From the NCBI RefSeq assembly GCF_014696625.1, contig NZ_JACJQL010000032.1, positions 21,131-85,130 on the forward strand: 64,000 nt of DNA. The letters run 5' to 3'. Each line of letters begins with the position of its first letter. The stretch's first letter is position 1. The translations under genes and the position numbers were made by a program. Positions 44,923 to 52,898 of the stretch are shown here, piece by piece. The notes under the pieces are model-generated. The model was not told where the DNA came from. It did not search any database and was given only the letters and a program-made list of their open reading frames with translations. The stretch is from Nostoc parmelioides FACHB-3921 (lineage in GTDB: Bacteria > Cyanobacteriota > Cyanobacteriia > Cyanobacteriales > Nostocaceae).

Positions 44923-46584
44923 ATGGCAATCACCAATCTCATCCGGTTTAATAACCTCCGGGGCGATATCTTCGGCGGTGTCACGGCTGCCGTTGTCTCA
45001 TTACCCCTGGCTCTAGCCTTCGGGGTTGCTTCTGGAGTGGGTCCCCTCGGTGGTCTCTATGGGGCAGTTTGTGTTGGCTTCTTTGCGGCGTTGTTTGGCG
45101 GAACCCCAACGCTGATCTCTGAACCTACTGGACCCATGACCGTGGTGATGACCACGATCGTCGCCAGTTTCACAGCCGCTAATCCTGAAAATGGTCTGGC
45201 AATGGCGTTCACTGTTGTTATGTTAGCGGGATTATTCCAAATTGTGTTTGGAATTTTCAAATTGGGCAAATATGTCACCATGATGCCCTACAGCGTGATT
45301 TCGGGCTTTATGTCGGGCATTGGGGTGATTCTGATTATTCTGCAAATTGCGCCGTTTCTGGGGCAGGCTGCGCCCAAGGGCGGAGTGTTAGGCACTTTCC
45401 TGAAAATTCCAGAGTTGATTTCCAAGGTTAATCCACCAGAAGCGATTTTGGGGGCGATAACCTTGGCGATTATTTTCTTCATGCCCAAGAAGATCAAAAA
45501 ACTAGTGCCGCCGCAGTTGATCGCGTTAATCGTGGGTACAGTTATTTCTCTGACGGTGTTTGGCAATGCTGATATTCGCCGAATTGGCGAAATTCCTGTG
45601 GGACTACCGCCCCTGCAACTGCCGACCTTTAGCGTGGGGCAATTGACGGTGATGTTGTTGGATGGGGTGATGCTGGGGATGTTGGGCTGTATCGATACCC
45701 TATTGACCGCAGTGGTTGCCGATAGCTTGACTCGGACGGAGCATAATTCTAACAAAGAGTTGATTGGTCAGGGGATTGGCAATATTGTGTCGGGGCTGTG
45801 CGGCGGCTTGCCTGGTGCCGGAGCCACGATGGGAACGGTGGTGAATATTCAAACTGGAGCAACATCGGCGGTATCTGGATTAACGCGGGCGTTGGTGCTT
45901 CTGGTAGTGGTGTTGGGGGCGGCGAAATTAACCCAACCGATTCCGATGGCAGTATTGGCTGGGATTGCGCTCAAGGTGGGGATTGATATTCTGGATTGGA
46001 GTTTCTTGAAGCGATCGCACAAAATTTCCGCCAAAGGCTCCCTCATTATGTACGGGGTGCTGCTATTAACGGTGTTTGTGGATTTGATCGTGGCGGTGGG
46101 CATTGGTGTCTTTATTGCCAATATCCTCACCATCAACAAATTGAGTGAAATGCAATCCTCAGAGGTAAAGTTGATTTCTGACATTGATGATGATGTCAAA
46201 CTCAGCAATGAACACAAGCAACTTTTGGATAAGGCAAGGGGACGGGTCTTGCTGTTTTGTTTAAGTGGACCGATGATTTTCGGCTTGTCTAAGGCGATCG
46301 CCCGCGAACACAACGCCATGAAAGAAGCCGATGTCTTGGTAGTGGATCTCACCGAAGTTCCCTCTTTGGGGGTGACGGCTTCGCTAGCTGTTGAAAACGT
46401 GATCCGCGATGCCCACGATAAGGGACTCCAGGTTTATGTAGTCGGTGCCAGTGACAAAATTCAGCGCCGCTTGCAAAAATTGGGGCTGTTTGATCTAATC
46501 CAGCCAGAACACGTGATGAGCGATCGCACCGTTGCCTTGGAACAAGCGGTTGATCTGGTCTGTAGCAAACAAATGTCAACTTGA
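44923..46584 (+). CDS. bicA: BicA, Na+-dependent bicarbonate transporter (SulP family)
   Basis: Low-affinity, high-flux HCO3-/Na+ symporter of the CO2-concentrating mechanism. From ATG 44923 the 553-residue protein begins MAITNLIRFNNLRGDIFGGV like known BicA, then ALAFGVASGVGPLGGLYGAV, FGGTPTLISEPTGPMTVVMT (the SulP substrate-site region), about 12-14 membrane segments, and a C-terminal STAS domain (about 440-545; RGRVLLFCLSGPMIFGLSKA). GTG 44881 would add 14 residues and is less likely. First gene of the module with sbtA, sbtB and an antiporter. Codon use looks more GC-rich than the genes before 44.3 kb. Confidence 0.94.
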   Translation: MAITNLIRFNNLRGDIFGGVTAAVVSLPLALAFGVASGVGPLGGLYGAVCVGFFAALFGGTPTLISEPTGPMTVVMTTIVASFTAANPENGLAMAFTVVMLAGLFQIVFGIFKLGKYVTMMPYSVISGFMSGIGVILIILQIAPFLGQAAPKGGVLGTFLKIPELISKVNPPEAILGAITLAIIFFMPKKIKKLVPPQLIALIVGTVISLTVFGNADIRRIGEIPVGLPPLQLPTFSVGQLTVMLLDGVMLGMLGCIDTLLTAVVADSLTRTEHNSNKELIGQGIGNIVSGLCGGLPGAGATMGTVVNIQTGATSAVSGLTRALVLLVVVLGAAKLTQPIPMAVLAGIALKVGIDILDWSFLKRSHKISAKGSLIMYGVLLLTVFVDLIVAVGIGVFIANILTINKLSEMQSSEVKLISDIDDDVKLSNEHKQLLDKARGRVLLFCLSGPMIFGLSKAIAREHNAMKEADVLVVDLTEVPSLGVTASLAVENVIRDAHDKGLQVYVVGASDKIQRRLQKLGLFDLIQPEHVMSDRTVALEQAVDLVCSKQMST

Positions 46585-46605
46585 GTCATTGGCTTGGCGA
46601 AAATT

Positions 46606-46788
46606 ATGGCAATCACCAATCTTATCCGGTTTAATAACCTCCGAGGCGATATCTTTGCCGGTGACACGGCTGTCCTTGCCTCTGGGGTAGTTCATCTGTG
46701 GACTTGGGGCAGTTTGTGGCGGCTTTTTTGCCGCGCTGTTTGGCGGTAGCCAACGTTAATTTCTGAACCGACTGGGTTAATGACTATC
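46606..46788 (+). pseudogene. Degenerate copy of the bicA 5' end
   Basis: Begins MAITNLIRFNNLRGDIFAGD, nearly identical to the start of bicA 1.7 kb upstream, then loses frame. Further matches to bicA in order: GCTTCTGG..GG, GGGGCAGTTTGTG, CTTTTTTGCCGCGCTGTTTGGCGG and TTCTGAACC-ACTGG, with deletions between. It represents roughly the first 85 codons of bicA and lies between bicA and sbtA. A leftover of a tandem duplication followed by deletion. Confidence 0.85.
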
Positions 46789-46914
46789 AGCCCTGTCTAC
46801 AAGTTCCCATACAGCACCTGTGCTGTAAAGGTGAAACTCCTCACTCTTACTCAGAGTAACTCTTGAAAGTTCATATAGTTCATTTATTGCAATACTCCTC
46901 ATCAGAGGAAGCAC

Positions 46915-46921
46915 AAGGAGG
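46915..46921 (+). promoter_or_regulatory. Strong Shine-Dalgarno AAGGAGG before sbtA
   Basis: AAGGAGG ends 5 bases before GTG 46927 and fixes that non-ATG start. Such a full match to the anti-SD sequence is rare in this window; sbtB has a similar AGGAGG. Confidence 0.75.
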
Positions 46922-46926
46922 TATTC

Positions 46927-48036
46927 GTGGATTTTGTGTCGCTGTTCGTGAAGGACTTCATTGCCCAATTGCAGTCCCCAACACTCGCCTTTTTGATTGG
47001 TGGCATGATCATTGCTGCCCTCGGTAGCGAATTGGTCATTCCTGAGTCGATTTGTACGATCATCGTCTTCATGCTGCTCACCAAAATCGGTCTGACCGGT
47101 GGAATTGCGATCCGCAATTCTAATCTGACGGAGATGGTGTTACCCATGATCTTTGCTGTAATAACAGGGATTACGATTGTATTCATCTCGCGCTATACGT
47201 TAGCCAAGCTGCCAAAGGTCAAAGTCGTTGATGCGATCGCAACTGGGGGATTGTTTGGAGCCGTGAGTGGTTCTACAATGGCTGCCGGTCTGACGGTACT
47301 GGAAGAACAAAAGATGGCATACGAGGCATGGGCTGGCGCACTCTATCCCTTCATGGATATCCCCGCCCTCGTAACTGCAATTGTTATCGCCAACATTTAC
47401 CTCAACAACAAGAAGCGTAAAGAAGCAGCCTACTCTACTGAGCAGCCTGTTGCGGCTGGTGATTATCCCGATCAAAAAGATTATCCCAGCACCCGGCAGG
47501 AGTATCTCAGCCAACAGCAGGATGCTGGGGATAACAAGGTCAAGATATGGCCGATCATCGAGGAAAGCCTCCGGGGTCCTGCCTTATCGGCAATGTTGCT
47601 AGGTCTGGCTCTGGGACTGTTCACCCAACCGGAAAGTGTCTATAAAGGCTTCTACGATCCCGCCTTTCGTGGCTTGCTTTCGATCTTGATGCTGGTCATG
47701 GGGATGGAAGCTTGGTCAAGAATTGGCGAACTGCGTAAGGTAGCCCAGTGGTACGTTGTATATAGTGTGGTGGCACCGTTTGTACATGGGCTAATCGCCT
47801 TCGGTCTCGGCATGATTGCCCACTACACCATGAACTTCAGCATGGGCGGTGTTGTGATCCTAGCTGTCATCGCCTCCTCTAGTTCAGACATCTCAGGGCC
47901 ACCCACATTGCGAGCTGGTATCCCGTCAGCCAATCCATCTGCCTATATAGGCGCGTCCACAGCCGTCGGTACGCCAGTTGCGATCGGCTTGTGTATACCG
48001 TTCTTCCTCGGACTTGCCCAAGCTCTCGGCGGCTAA
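46927..48036 (+). CDS. sbtA: SbtA, high-affinity Na+-dependent bicarbonate transporter
   Basis: High-affinity HCO3- importer of the cytoplasmic membrane. The 369-residue protein has ten membrane helices in two inverted halves, each with the crossover region: KIGLTGGIAIRNSNL and GAVSGSTMAAGLTVLEE in the first, MGMEAWSRIGELRKVAQWYV and ASSSSDISGPPTLRAGIPSA in the second. A cytosolic loop (about 160-205) is hydrophilic and Gln/Asp/Lys-rich, where SbtB docks. GTG start with AAGGAGG upstream. It precedes sbtB by 84 bases; the two form a transporter-regulator pair. Confidence 0.97.
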   Translation: MDFVSLFVKDFIAQLQSPTLAFLIGGMIIAALGSELVIPESICTIIVFMLLTKIGLTGGIAIRNSNLTEMVLPMIFAVITGITIVFISRYTLAKLPKVKVVDAIATGGLFGAVSGSTMAAGLTVLEEQKMAYEAWAGALYPFMDIPALVTAIVIANIYLNNKKRKEAAYSTEQPVAAGDYPDQKDYPSTRQEYLSQQQDAGDNKVKIWPIIEESLRGPALSAMLLGLALGLFTQPESVYKGFYDPAFRGLLSILMLVMGMEAWSRIGELRKVAQWYVVYSVVAPFVHGLIAFGLGMIAHYTMNFSMGGVVILAVIASSSSDISGPPTLRAGIPSANPSAYIGASTAVGTPVAIGLCIPFFLGLAQALGG

Positions 48037-48120
48037 TTCCAGACGGATTGAGGTCTGTCGGCGTTTCCTTGACTGGGCAGACCAAGTAGATAAATTACAT
48101 CATTTCAGGAGGTAACCAAC

Positions 48121-48453
48121 ATGGGCAAGCGTGCCAACAAGCTCGTCATCGTCACGGAAAAGGTGCTGATGAAAAAGGTCGCCAAGATCATTGATGAATG
48201 CGGGGCGACTGGTTATACGGTGGTGGATACTGGCGGTAAAGGCAGTCGCAACGTGCGCTCTACGGGTAAACCCAACACTGCCGATACCGATTCCAATGTA
48301 AAGTTTGAGGTACTCACCGAAACACGGGAGATGGCAGAGAAGATTGCGGATCAGGTCGCAATCAAGTTTTTCACCGATTATGCGGGCATTATCTATATCT
48401 GTGAAGCAGAGGTACTTTACGGGAGAACTTTCTGTGGGCCAGACGGCTGTTGA
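48121..48453 (+). CDS. sbtB: SbtB, PII-like regulator of SbtA
   Basis: A 110-residue trimeric PII-like protein that binds cAMP, AMP, ADP or ATP and controls SbtA. It has KLVIVTEKVLMKKVAKIIDE, GATGYTVVDTGGKGSRNVRS (T-loop start), the beta strand VKFEVLTETREMAEKIADQV and the C-terminal CGPDGC (R-loop) that forms the redox-responsive disulfide giving SbtB its ATP/ADP apyrase switch. Shine-Dalgarno AGGAGG lies 8 bases before ATG. Placed directly after sbtA as is usual. Confidence 0.97.
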   Translation: MGKRANKLVIVTEKVLMKKVAKIIDECGATGYTVVDTGGKGSRNVRSTGKPNTADTDSNVKFEVLTETREMAEKIADQVAIKFFTDYAGIIYICEAEVLYGRTFCGPDGC

Positions 48454-48560
48454 ATCGAGACGACGCAGCCTAAAAAACTGGGTCATAACGCCGGCTTTTT
48501 GGTAGCCCTTACTTAAATTTATGACTCCCTCAAACCCTTAACCTTCATTGCTTTAAACTC

Positions 48561-49973
48561 ATGATTTTGTCCAACATTCTGCCTCCTTTCAGTGGGGGTA
48601 TGTCCGCTCTCATGACTCCGATACCATTCCTGGCAACCGTTGTTGCTGAGGATTCACCCATTATTCTGTCTGGTGTACTGCTGACGCTGGTAGTGATTTA
48701 TCTGGCTAGCAAGTTCGGCGCAGAGGTAGCTAGACGCTTGGATTTTCCGCCCGTTCTGGGGGAGCTGGTCGCCGGTGTGATTGTCGGCGTTTCGGCGTTG
48801 CACCTGGTGATCTTTCCTGAAGGGGGGCTGTCTGCCTCTGACTCGGTAATTATGAAGGCGCTGCAAGGGTTGAATCAATTGGCACCGGATGCGCTGACCC
48901 GAATCTTTGAGTCGCAAAGTGAAGTGATTTCGGTTTTGGCTGAAATCGGCGTGATTATTCTGCTGTTTGAAATTGGACTGGAATCCGATCTGCGGCAACT
49001 GAAAGAAGTGGGAATTCAAGCCACTGTTGTTGCCTGTGTCGGAGTCGCTGCACCTTTTGCGGCAGGCACGGCAGGGTTAATGCTGCTCTTTCATGTCGCA
49101 GCAATTCCAGCGATTTTTGCGGGGGCCGCGTTAACGGCAACAAGTATCGGCATCACCTCTAAAGTTTTGTCAGAGTTAGGTCAACTCAAATCCAAAGAAG
49201 GGCAAATCATTGTTGGCGCGGCGGTGATTGACGATGTCCTCGGTATTATTGTCCTGGCTGTAGTCGCCAGTTTAGCCAAAACAGGTGAGATTGATGTTGC
49301 CAATGTCATTTACTTGATTGTCAGCGCTACGGCATTTTTGATTGGATCAATTTTGTTGGGTGGTGTCTTTAACAAAAGCTTTGTGGCGATCGTAGAGCAG
49401 CTCAAAACCCGTGGAAATATTGTAATTCCCGCATTTATATTCGCTTTCTTTATGGCATTTTTAGGGAACGCCATTCATCTCGAAGCGATTTTGGGTGCCT
49501 TTGCAGCAGGTTTGGTTCTCGATGAAACCGATGCCCGGAACGAGTTAGATGAATTAATCAAACCGATCGCCGATTTACTGGTACCCATCTTCTTTGTGAC
49601 GGTGGGAGCGCGTGCCGACCTTGGTGTTTTAAACCCTGCGGTACCGGAGAATCGGGCAGGACTATTGATTGCTGTCTTTTTGATGGGTGTGGCGATTATT
49701 GGTAAGCTGATCACAGGTTGGGCAGTGTTTGGACAACCCGGCATCAATCGAGTGGCGATCGGGGTTGGGATGATTCCACGAGGTGAGGTAGGTCTAGTGT
49801 TTGCCGGCATCGGTTCAGCTAGCGGCATTTTAGATAAGCCTCTGGAGGTGTCAATTATTATCATGGTAATTTTGACAACTTTTCTGGCTCCACCTTTTTT
49901 ACGAGTTGCCTTTGGTTCATCCACGAATCCCATCCCAGAATCTACCACACCTGTAGAAACAGCAAGTGAGTAA
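48561..49973 (+). CDS. CPA2-type Na+/H+ antiporter (NhaS3-like)
   Basis: A 470-residue antiporter with about 12-13 membrane helices. Marks: FPPVLGELVAGVIVGVSALH, LAEIGVIILLFEIGLESDLR, ATSIGITSKVLSELGQLKSK, the two Asp of the ion site in GAAVIDDVLGIIVLAVVASL, and GMIPRGEVGLVFAGIG. The DD pair marks electrogenic NapA/NhaS3 types. It can export the Na+ brought in by BicA and SbtA, and bicA with a neighbouring antiporter is known in other cyanobacteria. ATG start, 108 bases after sbtB. A strong terminator follows. Confidence 0.93.
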   Translation: MILSNILPPFSGGMSALMTPIPFLATVVAEDSPIILSGVLLTLVVIYLASKFGAEVARRLDFPPVLGELVAGVIVGVSALHLVIFPEGGLSASDSVIMKALQGLNQLAPDALTRIFESQSEVISVLAEIGVIILLFEIGLESDLRQLKEVGIQATVVACVGVAAPFAAGTAGLMLLFHVAAIPAIFAGAALTATSIGITSKVLSELGQLKSKEGQIIVGAAVIDDVLGIIVLAVVASLAKTGEIDVANVIYLIVSATAFLIGSILLGGVFNKSFVAIVEQLKTRGNIVIPAFIFAFFMAFLGNAIHLEAILGAFAAGLVLDETDARNELDELIKPIADLLVPIFFVTVGARADLGVLNPAVPENRAGLLIAVFLMGVAIIGKLITGWAVFGQPGINRVAIGVGMIPRGEVGLVFAGIGSASGILDKPLEVSIIIMVILTTFLAPPFLRVAFGSSTNPIPESTTPVETASE

Positions 49974-50038
49974 CGGTTTTAGGGAGTTCCAAGCAATAAA
50001 ATCCCCAATGTATAAGAATGATAATTATTATAGGGGAA

Positions 50039-50080
50039 GGGAAGTCAGGGCTGCCGATGGCAGCCCTGACTTCCCTTTTT
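50039..50080 (+). terminator. Strong rho-independent terminator of the carbon module
   Basis: A perfect 17-bp stem (50039-50055 with 50059-50075; GGGAAGTCAGGGCTGCC) with GAT loop and TTTTT directly after (50076-50080). The best terminator in the window, 65 bases after the antiporter stop. Confidence 0.9.
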
Positions 50081-50287
50081 ATTGAATATATGAACTCACA
50101 ACCTACGATGAATAGGAAGGCAAATTTGCTTACTTAGTAGTCAAGCTCAGATAAGAATAACAGGAGAAGAAATAATGAATGAACTTAAAACACTCTTTCC
50201 TATTAAGTAGACTGTAGCCTAAGCAAACAACAAAAGAAGCTAGTTATTAACTGTTAAATGGATTTTTTATGAGAAAAAACTTTTAAA

Positions 50288-50313
50288 ACTCCCCTACCGA
50301 AAGTAAGGGGAGT
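50288..50313 (-). terminator. Terminator of the minus-strand zinc-ribbon gene
   Basis: ACTCCCCT (50288-50295) pairs with AGGGGAGT (50306-50313); read leftward the stem is followed by TTTTAAAAGTTTTT. It lies 27 bases beyond the stop of the gene at 50340. Confidence 0.65.
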
Positions 50314-50339
50314 CTTTATCTTGTACAAGCAGGTGCTTT

Positions 50340-50612
50340 TTAGTTCCAGGGTGAAGGGATAGCTGTTGTTGATAGTACCTTATTAGCCATCAACCTGATT
50401 GCGGTTCTACCACAACTGGGACAAGTGAGTTCTAAAACTTGGGGAGAAATTCCTTCTACCTCACTTAATAACCCTTGTTTACAGTGCCAACATTCAAAAA
50501 TGACTCTGCTGACTGGTTGATTACAGTCTAGTATTTTAACGTGTTGAAAGTTTCTAGTTTCGTTGTCTTGAGTTCTTGGCTTGTAAGGTTTTTTAATTTC
50601 TTTAATTTCCAT
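50340..50612 (-). CDS. Small zinc-ribbon-like protein
   Basis: A 90-residue protein with two CxxC pairs, ECWHCKQG (about 48-52) and LTCPSCGRTA (about 68-74), spaced as in a zinc ribbon. The N-terminus is Lys/Arg/Asn-rich (EIKEIKKPYKPRTQDNETRN) and may bind nucleic acid. No family name could be given. ATG start at 50612. It is convergent with the antiporter gene and divergent from the 50861 gene. Confidence 0.7.
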   Translation of the reverse strand: MEIKEIKKPYKPRTQDNETRNFQHVKILDCNQPVSRVIFECWHCKQGLLSEVEGISPQVLELTCPSCGRTAIRLMANKVLSTTAIPSPWN

Positions 50613-50860
50613 ATTGTCTGTAAGTGCTGGTAATTTACATCACAAAATAACTTTCAAGGTATGAGTTGAAAATCCCTAGAAGAAAAGGAAGTGTTCAAAC
50701 CTTGGCTTTTTCTCTTTTCACACTTTTTCACATAAAACTGGGTGTCCTTAGATTTTATTTGGGAGACTCCCTTAACTCAATACAAATGCGGAAATTCACA
50801 ATCAGACTGGGTAGATTATTTTATAAAAATCACCATTCCTGAAATCAACAGGGGACATTT

Positions 50861-51670
50861 ATGACGGACTTACAAGAAATATTAAGCTTTATTAAAAAAA
50901 TTGAAAGTGAAAATTTGGGCAAATCGGCTTATGAAATCGCTAATCTTTTACGTGGTTATACAAAATCAGAATACACAAGTAAGTTATGGACTGTAGCCAC
51001 GGGATATAAGCAAAAATACATGGTAGGAGAATTTCAAGGCAGACTCAACAAACATTTATTATTAAGTGGTGAAATGACTGACTTTGCTCATTTCATCGCC
51101 TCACTGTCAGACCAAATCAACCAACCAGGAATTCAAAAATCTGACTTAACCAGTTGGACTGCTGACCATACCTCATGGGCTGGTGATATTGGCTCTGCTA
51201 TTATATTTTATCGCTCTCAATCTGATAAAAGAAATGCCATGACCCTGGAAAAAGTACTGATGGGACTGGCTAGTGACTCGGATTTTACCGCTAATGTTGC
51301 TGCTTACTTAGTCGGATTGATGATTAATTTAGATCAGCAAACTACCATTTCACAGGCTATTTTTGATTACGATAAAATTCAGTATACAGAGCATATAAAA
51401 ACATTTATTAGTAAACGTTTTGATGGCATTATTGAGGGTAGTAAATTAAAAAATTCAGGTTTAATAGAAGTTGAAATTCAAAAGTCTGTGTCTACTTTTA
51501 TGAAATTATATTCACCTGCATCAAATTTATATAAATCTGTGAAAGATTTACTAAAATTTCCACCTCAAATAAAATGGCAGAACAAGATAGCGCTTAATAG
51601 TAGTGATTTACAGATCGGTTCTCAACATTTCTTGTCTCATCTGATGAAATACGCAGCCTTAGAGAGATAA
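50861..51670 (+). CDS. Hypothetical protein of 269 residues
   Basis: Soluble, not recognised. The N-terminus is helical (LQEILSFIKKIESENLGKSA), followed by LLRGYTKSEYTSKLWTVATG, then a striking SDLTSWTADHTSWAGDIGSA with paired Trp and Asp/His, then MTLEKVLMGLASDSDFTANV, VAAYLVGLMINLDQQTTISQ and a Lys-rich C-terminus. The TSWTADHTSWAGD segment looks like a structured or active-site loop. Base composition is AT-rich, unlike the preceding carbon module. ATG 50861 with AACAGGGGA 8-10 bases upstream. Stands alone; function unknown. Confidence 0.75.
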   Translation: MTDLQEILSFIKKIESENLGKSAYEIANLLRGYTKSEYTSKLWTVATGYKQKYMVGEFQGRLNKHLLLSGEMTDFAHFIASLSDQINQPGIQKSDLTSWTADHTSWAGDIGSAIIFYRSQSDKRNAMTLEKVLMGLASDSDFTANVAAYLVGLMINLDQQTTISQAIFDYDKIQYTEHIKTFISKRFDGIIEGSKLKNSGLIEVEIQKSVSTFMKLYSPASNLYKSVKDLLKFPPQIKWQNKIALNSSDLQIGSQHFLSHLMKYAALER

Positions 51671-52479
51671 TAGTTATTCTTCAGGCTCCTTGGCTTTCCT
51701 TGTTTCCTGACTCTAAGGGACTTGCAACTAAAAAAAGATTCCATCACTTTGGTGAGAAGGGGCAGCAAGCAGCAGCAGAAAGAATCTTCTCATCGTCTTT
51801 GCTATCAACATTGGATAATTTATTTTCTGGAAGTCCCTAATAAATGTATGTTTTGACGCTTTGTCATGAAGCGGACATAGGAACGCGAGATTTATACAAC
51901 TAGATTGAGCGATCGCCTCATCTTCCAAATTAGGCGATCGCGCTTACCTCCTTAAGTATCAGCATTCAACGACCCCACCAAGCATCTCCATACCAAAATC
52001 CCAAGGAACTGCATAGTTTAAGAGTTGATAAAACTGGAATTATTGCGGGTACTTTACATTGATCACCAGTTACTTTATCAAAAATCTACACTTTGGCGAC
52101 CCCTCCCTCCCCAAATCCCAGGCCGAATTTAAAGATTACTCACAGACTTTTTAAGAATCTCTATAAAGTCTATTTTTCTCTGCTAGTATTCATCAACCTG
52201 AAGCGTACAATGAATATATATAAGTACATAGTGTAGATATGATGGGCAAATACCACCCGTATTTGCTCGGAATCTCTGGTTTACTGACAAAACTTCTAGC
52301 TTGATTGTCTAGAAAGTTCAAAGAAAATTGCCACTGGCTATCTGAATGATGTTAGTTTAGTGAAATTTCGGGGAACTATGTAACTATAAACTTTTAATAT
52401 TTGTCAGTAAAATACCCGAACAGTCAATGCAACTGCTTTATAAAGCTTGTGACAAGACAGTTTCTGAGTATATAAACCT
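51671..52479. other. Intergenic region of about 800 bases
   Basis: Contains a HIP1-based inverted repeat (GCGATCGCCT at 51909-51918 with its complement at 51932-51941). The frame open at 51728-51928 (minus) has no protein features. The rest is AT-rich with nothing recognised; the promoter of the 52480 gene should be here. Confidence 0.45.
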
Positions 52480-52716
52480 ATGAATATGAAAGAAAGAGCT
52501 ACCGATGCGGAGTCAAGCCAAGCCGATAAGGTAGAAATCGCTGTCCAACTGGATTCGGAGTTATTGGAGCAAATTCAGCACCTAACTAACGACCCCAGCA
52601 AAGTGATTGAAGTAGCCATTCGTCAATGGTTACGGGGTGAAGCTCTCAGAGATGATGAACTGACACGCAGTCCCAATCGCGTACCAGTTCCACCTCGTGG
52701 AGAATGGAATGATTAA
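52480..52716 (+). CDS. Small RHH-like (CopG/VapB-type) protein
   Basis: A 78-residue protein. The pattern VEIAVQLDSELLEQIQHLTN then DPSKVIEVAIRQWLRGEALR matches a ribbon-helix-helix DNA-binding fold: beta strand, helix, turn, helix ending in a Trp-Leu. A hydrophilic tail (RSPNRVPVPPRGEWND) follows. Such proteins are often antitoxins, but no toxin gene follows; the next gene is a sensor kinase 180 bases on. ATG 52480; a second Met at 52486 is possible. The fold call is inference. Confidence 0.65.
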   Translation: MNMKERATDAESSQADKVEIAVQLDSELLEQIQHLTNDPSKVIEVAIRQWLRGEALRDDELTRSPNRVPVPPRGEWND

Positions 52717-52898
52717 CTTTCATCAATAGGCTGTAAAGATAAAGTCTAAAAATGTAAAGTTTGTCTATCTAAATACCAGAACAGTTACAATACGCAATAC
52801 TCAGTATGTAAAATTGGTCAAATTTTACGCCAAGCTTTGCCCAGCCTTAGTAAGACTGTTTTGAGTTGCCATTAGTCCATCCAACTCGATTCAACGTA

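Noticed and set aside
45288..46352. Long minus-strand frames opposite bicA
   Set aside because: Shadows of a GC-richer coding gene; no start sites or domains.
46300..46584. bicA end as a separate STAS protein
   Set aside because: The STAS domain is in frame with the membrane part and is normal for BicA.
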